From Halobacillus dabanensis (GTDB lineage Bacteria > Bacillota > Bacilli > Bacillales > Halobacillaceae), in the NCBI RefSeq assembly GCF_900114165.1, contig NZ_FOSB01000015.1, positions 18,062 through 82,061 of the forward strand: DNA of 64,000 nucleotides, read 5' to 3'. Positions within the stretch are counted from its first letter, which is position 1. Each line of letters starts with the position of its first letter. Made by a program: the position numbers and the translations under genes. This document shows, one piece after another, positions 42,482 through 51,168 of this stretch. The notes below the pieces were generated by a model, which was not told the origin of the DNA, made no database searches, and saw only the letters and a list, made by a program, of their open reading frames with translations.

Positions 42482-43473
42482 AATAGTACTCCTATTTAAG
42501 AATTATTTTTATCAATTCCACTAAATAATGTAAGTGATGGCTACCTATTTTATTTTTACCTATTGGAATAGTGACTGGAAATCTAATTAGGGTAATCCTT
42601 CTGAAATTTATTAAGTAAAATTTTTAAAAGAATGAATGCATGGTGATTTTATTGACACTGAGATAGTTAAAGATAACATCCAATTTTTTATAATTATTCA
42701 GAGAATTTAGTCCAAAATGTTTAATTTTCTATACAAAGGGTACAAATAAAGAGACACAGGATTGGACTGGGGCTTTCATGCCCCTTTTCTTATGTTTAAG
42801 ACCGTTATACCAGTTTCATTATCAACACATCCTTCATTCTGAATGACAAGGATGTCTTATTTGTGAAGTTCGTTTAATGCCATGTTTGGGCGATGCCTCT
42901 GACTGGATATTCTTCAATAATACTGATATATTTTTCATCACATATTAATACCGTAAAGTTGGAACATCCATTATATTGATTTTTTAATCCTATCTTCTAG
43001 TATTTTCGTCATTTTCTACAAAATTGACCTTGTTGAAAGTGGCAAGGCCAATTTTATATGTAGCAGTTTTAAGTTGATGAGTTATATTCTTTCCCCCGAA
43101 TAATTACACTTCCAAGCGTTCAAATTCTGCTTTGTAGAACACCTTTATAAACACACATACCTAAAAACACCACCACTAACTCTTCATCCATGTTGCCTTG
43201 CTGTTTTTGGATGTTCCCTGATTTCAATGGTAATCAAACTTTTTATTTTCATAGAATGCTAGCTGGCTTGATGCCGGTAAATGGAAAGTGAACGAGTACA
43301 TTTTCACTTTCACCATTGAAGTTGATGCTCAGGCGGGGATTTTTTAGTATTTATTTAAATCTAAGATCATTATTGTGAAAAATTCCACAGGTGGTACATA
43401 GAAACATTCTTGTTGTGGAAGTCTGCAAAAAACATGTCCTTAGGTGAGTCACAATTGGAATGTTTGCTGGTGC
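42482..43473. other. Gene-free region
   Basis: About 1 kb without a credible gene. A possible terminator, GGGGC TTTCAT GCCCC, followed by TTTTCTT, lies at 42770-42792. Otherwise it is AT-rich, with no recognised relic. Confidence 0.4.
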
Positions 43474-43813
43474 TCACTTGAGATTAAGAAGAGCTTTAAT
43501 ATTCACCCAACGTAACTCTTCATGTTCATAGCCTTGGGGTCCCAGAAACAATTTTAGCTCTATATGTAGAAAGGCATATTATATTGGAGTCACTTTCCTT
43601 AGTGGTGCTTTCAACCATCGTGTTAACCTTCATATCACACTTCAGTTCTTTTATTTCCCTTAACCAAGCTTCTTTTGGAGACTCGTGGTCTTTAAGTTTC
43701 CAACCTGGAAATTCCCAGTTAAGCCCAAGTGACATTGTTGGACTTCTTAAAGCACATAGAATATGTTTGTCTCTTTCAATAACTGCTCCTATAACCTCAA
43801 TAATTGGTTTCAA
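43474..43813 (-). pseudogene. Nudix (MutT-like) hydrolase, degenerate
   Basis: The N-terminal MKPIIEVIGAVIERDKHILC and LNWEFPGWKLKDHESPKEAW match small (d)NTP pyrophosphatases. The Nudix box is damaged: GW replaces GG, and the EE pair in REIKELKCD is reduced to one Glu by a one-codon loss, which removes a metal ligand. A frameshift near 43530 then separates the rest, GYEHEELRWVNIKALLNLK, ending at 43474. Original role: cleaning of oxidised nucleotides. Confidence 0.7.
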
Positions 43814-43847
43814 TGCAGTCCTTCCTTTGGATATGTTTTTAAAGATG

Positions 43848-44063
43848 GACAGTTTAATGGAAGAAACTCGAGAAAATAGAAGTGGAAACGGGGTGGTTGG
43901 GGCAGAAAATGGGGCAGAATTTCATTATTATTGCCCCATTTATATTTTGAGGTATCAATTTTAATCATAAAGAACGTTGATTTAATAGTGTTCTGTAATA
44001 GTCCATCTTATGCATTCCTACTTACTCCAACAGCCTTCTAAGCTGTTGGTCTTTTTGTTGACG
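43848..44063 (+). repeat. Integrase-tail relic plus 39-bp direct repeat, left copy
   Basis: The plus frame reads KKLEKIEVETGWLGQKMGQN, then FIIIAPFIF and stop, like the C-terminus of a phage integrase. About 100 bp later comes a 39-bp sequence (44025-44063) containing ACAGC CTTCTAA GCTGT, the stem and 7-nt loop of a tRNA-Arg(UCU) anticodon arm. An identical 39-bp copy is at 45923-45961, after a similar integrase-tail relic. Confidence 0.6.
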
Positions 44064-44947
44064 AATTGTTGACCAAACACGTCAACAACGATTATTTTTC
44101 TTCCTAAACAATCCTAAAATGTCCAAACTCAAACCTAATGGATTGCGAGCTTATCGCATTTCGTATATATTAATAGTAAGACAACAAAATATAGAAGCCT
44201 TCGGGGTCGGATGAGCTCCGATCTTATAATAAAAGTAAAGCCACAAACCTTGATAAACAGGGGTTGTGGCTTTTTTTACTTTTGTAGGGGAAGGAGAGAG
44301 TTTTTTATTACTTCAATTAGGTGCTAATGGAAGGTTACAGAAGTTGATATAAACAAGTTTTTGCGGGAATTTAGTAAGTATCCTAAATAGACATCCATTT
44401 TGACAAGGGGGAGGTCGTTTAGGCCTTGATAGTTATTCGACAAGTAGACTAAAAGTTCTTTTTAAAAGTTGTAAGATTATGTTTGTTTACATTGTAATAA
44501 ATATAAGAACAGAGGTTCGATATAGAGGGAGTTACTGAAAGATATAATTAATTGATGGACATAATCGGGATCGAGGGACTATTAAATGAACCTCGTTAAT
44601 GCTGGGTGACCAAGGGATTATTATCTCGAAACTGAGTCTTCAAGATAAGGGCAGTTTTCTAGAAGATTCGATTTTGAGATATTAGAGTTAAGCCGTGTTT
44701 AATTGAACTTGAATACTTTTGGGACAGCCCTTACGTTTCATCTCCGAAATCTCCATCGGTTGCATAATTGGGTAACCTATAGCCGCCCTTCATTAAATCT
44801 TCTTAAGTCTAACAGATTCCATATTCTACAGCCCTTCTAAAGATTGTAGACCTAGGTGTATGTATTAATTACTATCTCTTGCTTTCTTGCCCATGCAGTA
44901 AATTGATTAATTTCATACTATAACCATAAGGAAAGGAGATGGAAAAC
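44064..44947. other. Non-coding stretch before the collagen-like gene
   Basis: No gene was seen. A strong terminator lies at 44236-44279 (AAAGCCACAA pairing with TTGTGGCTTT, then TTTT), but no ORF precedes it. GTTGAC-type repeats at 44057-44085 might be integrase arm sites. The rest is featureless. Confidence 0.5.
44236..44279 (+). terminator. Terminator without an obvious gene
   Basis: AAAGCCACAA and TTGTGGCTTT pair across a 17-nt loop and end in T7. The gene it served seems to have been lost, or is a small RNA. Confidence 0.7.
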
Positions 44948-45667
44948 ATGGCTCATAGAAAAAATATAAACAGTAACTGCTGTCCTCCCCTCCCCAAAAG
45001 GTTAAGGCCTGACTGCGACTGTCCACCTGGTCCGCGAGGTCCTATGGGACCACAGGGAGAAACCGGGGCTATTGGACCTCAGGGGCCTGCTGGACCACAG
45101 GGAGAAACTGGGGCTACTGGACCTCAAGGGCCTGCTGGACCACAGGGAGAAACTGGGGCTACTGGACCTCAAGGGCCTGCTGGACCACAGGGAGAAACTG
45201 GGGCTACTGGACCACAGGGGCCTGCTGGGCCAGCGGGAGGAGTATTAGCCTTTGCAGATTTTTATGCTTTGATGCCTCCTGATAATGCTGCAACGGTTGC
45301 CCCCGGTGAAGATGTAGATTTTCCGCAAGATGGACCTATTAGTGCCGATGGATTAATTGCCCGAACTAGTGCTGATACATTTAACTTGGCTGAAATTGGC
45401 ACATATCAGGTTTTGTTTCAAGTAAGTGTCACCGAACCGGGCCAACTGGTCTTAACTATCAATGACATTGAACAACCCTATACGGTGGTCGGGCGAGCAA
45501 CTGGTACTTCTCAGATAGTTGGAATAGCTCTTGTTACAACGACAAGCATCAATTCAATACTCACTGTCCGAAATCCTGCTGACAATACCACAGCACTAAC
45601 TATCACTCCCGTCGCTGGAGGAACAGAGCCTGTTTCAGCACACCTTGTTATCACGCGACTCGAATAG
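44948..45667 (+). CDS. Collagen-like exosporium-type glycoprotein (BclA-like)
   Basis: A product of about 239 residues. The N-terminus has Cys pairs ([19 protein letters not shown]). A GXX collagen region of about 24 triplets follows (about 27-98), built of a 15-residue unit, [15 protein letters not shown]. The last 140 residues form a beta-rich jelly-roll-like domain ([20 protein letters not shown] ... HLVITRLE) as at the C-terminus of BclA. Such proteins form trimers in the hair-like nap of the exosporium. Start ATG 44948 fits AAGGAG better than 44939. It is flanked by 39-bp repeats. Confidence 0.85.
   Translation: MAHRKNINSNCCPPLPKRLRPDCDCPPGPRGPMGPQGETGAIGPQGPAGPQGETGATGPQGPAGPQGETGATGPQGPAGPQGETGATGPQGPAGPAGGVLAFADFYALMPPDNAATVAPGEDVDFPQDGPISADGLIARTSADTFNLAEIGTYQVLFQVSVTEPGQLVLTINDIEQPYTVVGRATGTSQIVGIALVTTTSINSILTVRNPADNTTALTITPVAGGTEPVSAHLVITRLE
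45047..45229 (+). repeat. Tandem 45-bp repeats in the collagen region
   Basis: About four copies of a 45-bp unit encode [15 protein letters not shown]. Two of the copies are almost identical, so copy number is likely to vary between strains. Confidence 0.85.
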
Positions 45668-45759
45668 ACGGTGAAGGTAGGATAATATGCTGTAGGGGCG
45701 AGGTAGCTTTCGAGCCCCCTCAGAACTCTTTGCTCTCAGAATTATCTTTTGAATAAATA

Positions 45760-45961
45760 CAATGAAGAAACTCGAGTAATTAAGAATATGTTCCTTTGGG
45801 GCAGAAATGGGGCAGGATTTCATAATTATTGCCCCATTTCTATTTGGATCCATCAGATTTAATCCCCAAAGAGGTTAATTTGCTGGTATTACAACCTTAC
45901 TTATAAAGTTTAATCATATGCGCTCCAACAGCCTTCTAAGCTGTTGGTCTTTTTGTTGACG
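45760..45961 (+). repeat. Integrase-tail relic plus 39-bp direct repeat, right copy
   Basis: A broken frame, TMKKLE, then stop, then SFGAEMGQDFIIIAPFLFG, parallels the left copy. The 39-bp repeat at 45923-45961 is identical to 44025-44063, including the tRNA-Arg(UCU)-like anticodon arm. Confidence 0.6.
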
Positions 45962-46248
45962 GCATTCTAAACCAATTCGTCAAGGAGAATGTGACTACTA
46001 AAAAGTCACAAGAAAAGTAACAGGGGACAATAATCACTCGATGTGTATGGTGGAGTGATTGTGGTTTTGTTTCATTAATAAATTCTAAGTGGAGGATACT
46101 TGTGAGGTTTTAGAACCTCACAGAAAACCTCACGAATCGGAAAAGTTCTCCGAAATTACACGAATATTCGTTCTGTTTTTGCCTGTGTGGTTAACTCGAA
46201 TTTAAGGTGAATCACGGAGATGAAAAGTGGGGGAAAACTCTTTCAAGT

Positions 46249-46406
46249 ATGGGCGGCATGATGTAATAACGCCCGAAACCCTGATATGAAGGGTTTTGTT
46301 GCCTGGTTTAAACCCTGATTGACATACTTTTTTGTCATTCAAAAAGGCAAAATGTTATATTTTAATTAGCCTCTCATTAGTTTTCAGAACTTTTGAGAGG
46401 CTTTTC
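46249..46406 (+). repeat. Dispersed element copy 2
   Basis: The core ATGGGCGGCATGATGT (46249-46264) is followed by AATAACGCCC, pairing with GGGCG, then AAACCCT...AGGGTTT, GATTGACATACTTTT and the terminator CCTCTCATTAG...CTTTTGAGAGG (46370-46400) with a T-rich tail. Relatives are at 32628-32910 and 61351-61640. Confidence 0.65.
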
Positions 46407-46618
46407 TATGGATAGAAATATTAATTGTGTTCAGCATCTTTTCAATTTAAACAGATATATTTTCCCAAAAAGACTTAATCTGTTCAAAGGGGATTAGTAT
46501 TCAAATATGGTTGGGCATAAGACCCCATAAATGGAGCAGTACAAGCATTTTTTATAAGGCAGAATAATTGATACTCGGTAAAAATAGAAAGAAAACTATA
46601 ATGTTTCATACATAAAGG

Positions 46619-46664
46619 AAAACCGCCGTAGATGAATGATAATTCTTCTACGGCGGTTTTTTTA
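46619..46664 (-). terminator. Terminator of the LacI-family gene (bidirectional)
   Basis: AAAACCGCCGTAGA pairs with TCTACGGCGGTTTT, with A and T runs on the two sides. It lies about 50 bp after the repressor stop codon. Confidence 0.85.
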
Positions 46665-46714
46665 TTCCACTCAGGTGTATCTATTAGATCTTCCTTCTTG
46701 CTTTTTTAGTAAAC

Positions 46715-47734
46715 TTACAGCTGTTTTTTATACTTGGAACCCTGGACAGTTCGATGGGTAGGGATAATGATATTACGTTCTAAGCTACCCTCGCCATTAA
46801 TAGCTCTAAACAGATGCTGAGTCGCTGTTTTTCCTAGTTCAAACGTTGGGTTCTCAATTTGAATGATGGAAGGGAATAGAAATGACGTGATTTCTGTATT
46901 GCTATAACCGCCGATTAAAATTTCTGACGGGGTAGAGATGTTACGCTCATCCAGGTTCTTATATAGGCTAAGGAGCTTCAAATCATCAGTTGCAAATATA
47001 GCCGATGGTAATTTATTCAATGCAAACAAGTCTTGAGAGTTGCTATAGGCTTCATTCATGGTGAAACCGCAATTAACCATGAGGTTCTCATTGGTGGAAA
47101 GCTTGTTGTCCGCTAAGCATTGTTTATATCCCTCCAGTCGATCAATGGAAACGTTATATTCCTGTGGTGAGTATAAGCAGGCGATATCCTTATGACCAAG
47201 GTCTACCATGTATTGAACCAGGTTATAACTATCAAGAAAGTTATTGGTATCTACTGAATAAATATTTTTATGCTCACCAATTACTTTACCAATGACTATG
47301 GTGGGTATATTGAATTTATCAATTTCCTTAAAATATTCTTCGTCCGATGGGGAACTCAACATAATGATTCCCTTCACTATTTTAGAAGCTGTTTTTTCAA
47401 TACATCGCTTCAATTCTTCTACATCATTCTGGGATGTTTGCAACAATACATCATAATCTTGTTCTTCTGAAAACTGCGAAATAATATGAAGTATTTCAGA
47501 AAAGAAAGGATTATTTTTTGTAGTGTTGGTGGAGCGAGAGACTACGAGAATAGCATCAAATCCAGCAGACAGGCCGCGTGCTACTTTACTTGGTTGATAA
47601 TTAAGCTCTTTAATCGCTCTTTGAACTTTATCCTTTGCTTTGGCTGATATATTCGGATTGTTATTTAAGACTCTGGATACGGTAGATTTTGAAACATTTG
47701 CCGCTTTAGCTATATCATAAATGTTTGGTTTCAT
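46715..47734 (-). CDS. LacI-family repressor of the glucoside operon (YcjW-like)
   Basis: The product has 339 residues. The N-terminal LacI helix-turn-helix is IYDIAKAANVSKSTVSRVLN (4-23) with the hinge helix YQPSKVARGLSAG. The periplasmic-binding-protein-like effector domain follows (AILVVSRSTN, VIGKVIGEH, YMVDLGHKDIACL, PSAIFATDDLKLL). It is divergent from the ycj-like operon, exactly as ycjW is in the E. coli cluster neighbourhood, so it very likely represses that operon and responds to a glucoside or kojibiose-type ligand. ATG 47734 follows AGAGGTGA and begins the HTH; a longer start lacks a site. Confidence 0.9.
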   Translation of the reverse strand: MKPNIYDIAKAANVSKSTVSRVLNNNPNISAKAKDKVQRAIKELNYQPSKVARGLSAGFDAILVVSRSTNTTKNNPFFSEILHIISQFSEEQDYDVLLQTSQNDVEELKRCIEKTASKIVKGIIMLSSPSDEEYFKEIDKFNIPTIVIGKVIGEHKNIYSVDTNNFLDSYNLVQYMVDLGHKDIACLYSPQEYNVSIDRLEGYKQCLADNKLSTNENLMVNCGFTMNEAYSNSQDLFALNKLPSAIFATDDLKLLSLYKNLDERNISTPSEILIGGYSNTEITSFLFPSIIQIENPTFELGKTATQHLFRAINGEGSLERNIIIPTHRTVQGSKYKKQL

Positions 47735-47899
47735 ATCTTCACCTCTTTTGGTAGCGGTTCCATTTAATCTTACCAAATCCCAAGTAAGATGTCATTACTA
47801 ATTATTCGATTTAATTTCTTCGTATAGAAAATTATGGATTTAAATCATTTAATTTCACCTGATAAACCCTTTAAAATCAATAATTTTTCGAAAATTAAG

Positions 47900-47928
47900 T
47901 TGACACATATCTCAGAGTGTAATATGAT
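47900..47928 (+). promoter_or_regulatory. Sigma-A promoter of the ycj-like operon
   Basis: TTGACA (47900-47905), a 17-bp spacer and TATGAT (47923-47928) form a near-consensus promoter. Transcription should begin near 47935, inside the first operator. Confidence 0.8.
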
Positions 47929-47937
47929 TTCAACAAA

Positions 47938-47984
47938 TGGCAGCGCTATCATAATTCTTTTATCTTTTTTTGGGAGCGCTCCCT
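47938..47984. promoter_or_regulatory. Two LacI-type operators
   Basis: TGGCAGCGCTATCA (47938-47951) overlaps the expected transcription start. TGGGAGCGCTCCCT (47971-47984), with a perfect 12-bp palindrome, lies 33 bp further downstream. Both centre on AGCGCT, the LacI-family half-site pattern; the second differs by one base from the known CelR operator TGGGAGCGCTCCCA. The first also resembles a CcpA cre site. The divergent repressor gene is the natural ligand. Confidence 0.75.
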
Positions 47985-48053
47985 AAATTACAAAAATATC
48001 GGTTGTGTACAAAAGAGGAACATGGGAGAAGGATAAATAACAGGAGGGGTAAA

Positions 48054-49361
48054 ATGAAGAATTTGAAACTGCACTGGCTAATTGTAGGGTTAATGTTATC
48101 TGTAGTACTTATTGGTTGTTCTAGCCAATCCGGAGGTAGCGGGGGCGAGGATAAGGGTGTAACGATTGAATTTATGCATACATCTGTCGAGCAGGAACGT
48201 CTGGATGTGATCAATGGGTTAATTAGTAAATTTGAAGAAGAGAATCCGGACATTACCATTGACCCTGTTGTTGTAGAAGAAAGTAACCTTACCACAAAAA
48301 TTGTAACTCTTGCTCAATCTGGGGAACTTCCAGAAGTAATTGAAGTAGGACAGGATTATGCGAAAGTAATGGATAAAGATGCTCTAATTGATACTGAAGC
48401 TGTTAATGAAGTAATTGGGAATATTGGAGGAAATAACTACTATGAAGGGGCGCTTAAGCTTGTCAGAACAGAAGATGGGGAAAGTTACAGAGGCGTACCT
48501 ATCAGTGGGTGGGTACAAGGCATTTGGTACGATAAAGAAATGTTAGCATCTAAAGGGTTTGAGGAGCCTCAAAGCTGGGAGGAAGTAAAGGAAGTGGCGA
48601 AAGCATTTACGGACGTTGGAAATCAGGAATATGGAATCGCTTTGCCAACTGTGGAAAACACGTTCTCTGAACAGGCTTTCTCTCAATTCGCTCTATCTAA
48701 TAATGCGAACATCTTAAACTCAGAAGGGGAAATTACTTTGGATACCCCTGAAATGCAAGAGGCATTATCATTCTATAAAGACTTGGCACAATACACGATG
48801 CCCGGATCGAATGGTGTAACAGAGGTGAAAGATGCCTTTATGAACGGAACGGCCCCTATGGCGATGTATTCCACTTATCTTTTGCCAGCAGTGTATGAAG
48901 CAGGTAAAGCGGAGAACTTAGGTTACGCTATCCCTAATGAAGAACAGGAAGCTGTATATGGAACAGTAAGCTCACTGACGATTCCTGCCGGATTGGAAGA
49001 CAAACAAAAAGAAGCCGCTCAAACCTTTATTGAATTTCTTTCAGAAGGGGAGAATGCTACAGAGTATGTGTTAATGTCTCCAGGCGGAGCTCAGCCGGTA
49101 AGTAAAAATGTAGTAGAAAATGAAACATACCAATCCAACGAAGTGATTCAAGCTTTCGGTGACTTACCTACAGAAATTGCTGAATCGTTCAATGAAATCA
49201 AAGTATTTGGTCTGGTTGATGATAAAAACTATGTGAAGATGGGGGACATTACCAGCTCTAATGCTATTCCATTGATGATTAATGATGCGGTGGTCGGCGG
49301 GGCTAGTGTAGATGAGGCCATGCAAACCGCTAAAGACCAGCTGGATAAAGTAGTAGATTAA
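48054..49361 (+). CDS. ycjN: Sugar ABC transporter, substrate-binding lipoprotein (YcjN-like)
   Basis: This lipoprotein of about 435 residues has a signal peptide ending in the lipobox LIGC near residue 22. It belongs to the extracellular sugar-binding family 1 (VTIEFMHTSVEQERLDVING, GIWYDKEMLASKGFEEPQSW, AFMNGTAPMAMYST). It captures an oligosaccharide or glucoside outside the cell. The start ATG 48054 follows AGGAGGGG. It is the first gene of the operon and is followed by a stem-loop that should stabilise its mRNA. The orthology call rests on the order of the whole cluster, which matches E. coli ycjNOPQRSTU. Confidence 0.88.
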   Translation: MKNLKLHWLIVGLMLSVVLIGCSSQSGGSGGEDKGVTIEFMHTSVEQERLDVINGLISKFEEENPDITIDPVVVEESNLTTKIVTLAQSGELPEVIEVGQDYAKVMDKDALIDTEAVNEVIGNIGGNNYYEGALKLVRTEDGESYRGVPISGWVQGIWYDKEMLASKGFEEPQSWEEVKEVAKAFTDVGNQEYGIALPTVENTFSEQAFSQFALSNNANILNSEGEITLDTPEMQEALSFYKDLAQYTMPGSNGVTEVKDAFMNGTAPMAMYSTYLLPAVYEAGKAENLGYAIPNEEQEAVYGTVSSLTIPAGLEDKQKEAAQTFIEFLSEGENATEYVLMSPGGAQPVSKNVVENETYQSNEVIQAFGDLPTEIAESFNEIKVFGLVDDKNYVKMGDITSSNAIPLMINDAVVGGASVDEAMQTAKDQLDKVVD

Positions 49362-49375
49362 GCACGAAGTTAAAA

Positions 49376-49409
49376 AAGCTGCAGAGTAGTGATGTTTATT
49401 CTGCAGCTT
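49376..49409 (+). promoter_or_regulatory. Stem-loop after the binding-protein gene
   Basis: AAGCTGCAGA pairs with TCTGCAGCTT around a 14-nt loop and has no long T-tract. Such hairpins after binding-protein genes protect the upstream mRNA and give higher levels of binding protein than of permeases. Confidence 0.65.
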
Positions 49410-49445
49410 CATTATTTCTAAAGAGTAGAAAGGAAGGCATGAGCT

Positions 49446-50327
49446 ATGTTTAAAGCAAAAAAAGAAACATCAGATGGAAAATTGGCCTTAATATTATTGC
49501 TCCCTAGTGCGCTCTTAATATTATTATTAATAGGCTATCCGATGTTATCCAACTTCTACATCAGTTTTTTCCAACAGTCGATTAACCCTAATCTGCCTTC
49601 TGAGTTTATTGGATTTGAAAATTTCTCGGAGACATTAGGAGATGCAGAGTTTTATAAATCTCTCGGGATCACCCTTCTTTACACTTTGTTGGTCGTTGCG
49701 GGCAGCACAGCACTAGGTCTATACGTAGCGATTTTATTTAATAGGCCTTTTAAATTCAGAAAGCTTGCTCGTTCTTTAATTATTTTATCCTATGTTACAC
49801 CTTCCATTTCACTGATTTTTGCTTGGAAGTATATGTTTAATAATGGATACGGGATTATTAATTACATTGGGAGAGACATTCTACATATTTTTGACAGAGC
49901 TCCCCTTTGGTTTGATAACCCGACAAGTAGTTTTATTTTAGTCGTTCTGTTTGCTATATGGAGATACTTCCCTTATGCCTTTATTGCCTTTTTAGCTATT
50001 CTTCAGACTATTTCACCTACTTTGTATGAAGCGGCGGAAATGGATGGGGCGAACATATGGCAGAAATTCAAGGCTGTGACTTTGCCAGCCATTATGCCCG
50101 TCATGATGACGGTTATTACGTTAAGAACGATTTGGATGTTTTACATGTTTGAAGATGTGTACTTGCTTACAAACAAAGTAAATGTTCTGGGTATCTATCT
50201 CTATGAGACAGCCTTTGCCTTTAATGATCTAGGTAAAGCTTCAGCGATTTCAGTAATTTTATTCTGTATCATCTGCACATTAATAATTGTAGTCAGGAAG
50301 CGGGTGAATTTAAATGCCAGCAGTTAA
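49446..50327 (+). CDS. ycjO: Sugar ABC transporter permease (YcjO-like)
   Basis: This permease of 293 residues belongs to the MalF type, with six membrane helices beginning at LALILLLPSALLILLLIGYP. The EAA loop that contacts the ATPase is EAAEMDGANIWQKFKAVTLP (about 197-216). It forms the channel with the next gene product, whose start overlaps by 14 bp. No ATPase gene is present in the operon; a shared MsmX/UgpC-type ATPase elsewhere in the genome is expected, as is normal in Bacillus. Confidence 0.9.
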   Translation: MFKAKKETSDGKLALILLLPSALLILLLIGYPMLSNFYISFFQQSINPNLPSEFIGFENFSETLGDAEFYKSLGITLLYTLLVVAGSTALGLYVAILFNRPFKFRKLARSLIILSYVTPSISLIFAWKYMFNNGYGIINYIGRDILHIFDRAPLWFDNPTSSFILVVLFAIWRYFPYAFIAFLAILQTISPTLYEAAEMDGANIWQKFKAVTLPAIMPVMMTVITLRTIWMFYMFEDVYLLTNKVNVLGIYLYETAFAFNDLGKASAISVILFCIICTLIIVVRKRVNLNASS

Positions 50328-51168
50328 TACTAAATCAGATAAAATGCTAAAACGTGCTTTTTTCTATGTTGGAATGGCGTTGTTATTGTTCATATGTTTA
50401 TTTCCATTCTTCATCATGTTAATGACGGCATTTAAAAGTTCGGAGGAAGCGATAGCTACTAATCCAACTTTCTTCCCTGAACAATGGACTCTGAGACATT
50501 TTGTAGATATTTTTAATCCGGATATTTTTCCTTACTTAACTTATTTACAAAATAGCCTTATGGTCTCCTTAACGGCTTCTCTTATATCAGTAGGAATTGC
50601 CATATTTGGGGCATACGCGCTTTCAAGGTTGAATTTCAGGTGGAGAATCCAGATCAACGCCAGTTTTTACATGGTCTATATGTTTTCAGGGATATTGCTG
50701 ATCGTTCCTCTGTTTAAGCTGATTTCGGGATTTGGACTTTATGATACTAGAACTTCTCTGATAATAATTATGATTGTCCAGACCCTTCCGACCGCAATCT
50801 TAATGCTCAATAGTTATTTTGAAACGATACCTAAAGATTTAGAAGAAGCCGCGAAGATCGATGGGTTAAATCGAGTAAAAGTTATTTTTTACATTATCAT
50901 TCCGCTATCCTTTGCGGGGATAGTTTCTGTTTTTGTCTATTGTTTCATGGTCGCGTGGAATGATTTTCTGTTCGCTTCTATATTTTTCTCGAGCTCTGAG
51001 AACTTCACACTTCCAGTAGGGTTATACTCCTTGTTCAGTACACCGGACTATGTGTGGGGGAGAATGATGGCAGCGTCCATTGTAACGGCGATACCAGTGG
51101 TGATTTTGTATGCAATATCTGAAAGTTTAATTAAAGGAAATACAACGGATGGAGGAGTTAAAGGATGA
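50314..51168 (+). CDS. ycjP: Sugar ABC transporter permease (YcjP-like)
   Basis: This permease of 284 residues belongs to the MalG type, with six membrane helices (FFYVGMALLLFICLFPFFIM first). The EAA loop is EEAAKIDGLNRVKVIFYIII (about 182-201). MalG-type signatures AFKSSEEAIATNPTFFPEQW and FMVAWNDFLFASIF are present. The start overlaps the upstream gene by 14 bp and the stop overlaps the next start by 4 bp, so the genes are translationally coupled. It pairs with the preceding permease to import a glucoside. Confidence 0.9.
   Translation: MPAVNTKSDKMLKRAFFYVGMALLLFICLFPFFIMLMTAFKSSEEAIATNPTFFPEQWTLRHFVDIFNPDIFPYLTYLQNSLMVSLTASLISVGIAIFGAYALSRLNFRWRIQINASFYMVYMFSGILLIVPLFKLISGFGLYDTRTSLIIIMIVQTLPTAILMLNSYFETIPKDLEEAAKIDGLNRVKVIFYIIIPLSFAGIVSVFVYCFMVAWNDFLFASIFFSSSENFTLPVGLYSLFSTPDYVWGRMMAASIVTAIPVVILYAISESLIKGNTTDGGVKG

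Larger units (their letters stand above)
45962..46714. other. Non-coding stretch with repeat element and terminators
   Basis: No gene. It contains a hairpin AATCACTC/GAGTGATT (46032-46060), a short palindrome at about 46102 (GTGAGGTT/AACCTCAC), the second copy of the dispersed element and the terminator after the LacI gene. Confidence 0.5.

Noticed and set aside
44025..44063. A complete tRNA-Arg gene
   Set aside because: Only the anticodon arm is present; no acceptor stem, D arm or T arm can be formed from the flanks.
45047..45229. Regular repeats that could be mistaken for a CRISPR array
   Set aside because: The repeats are in frame, directly adjacent without spacers, and encode collagen triplets.
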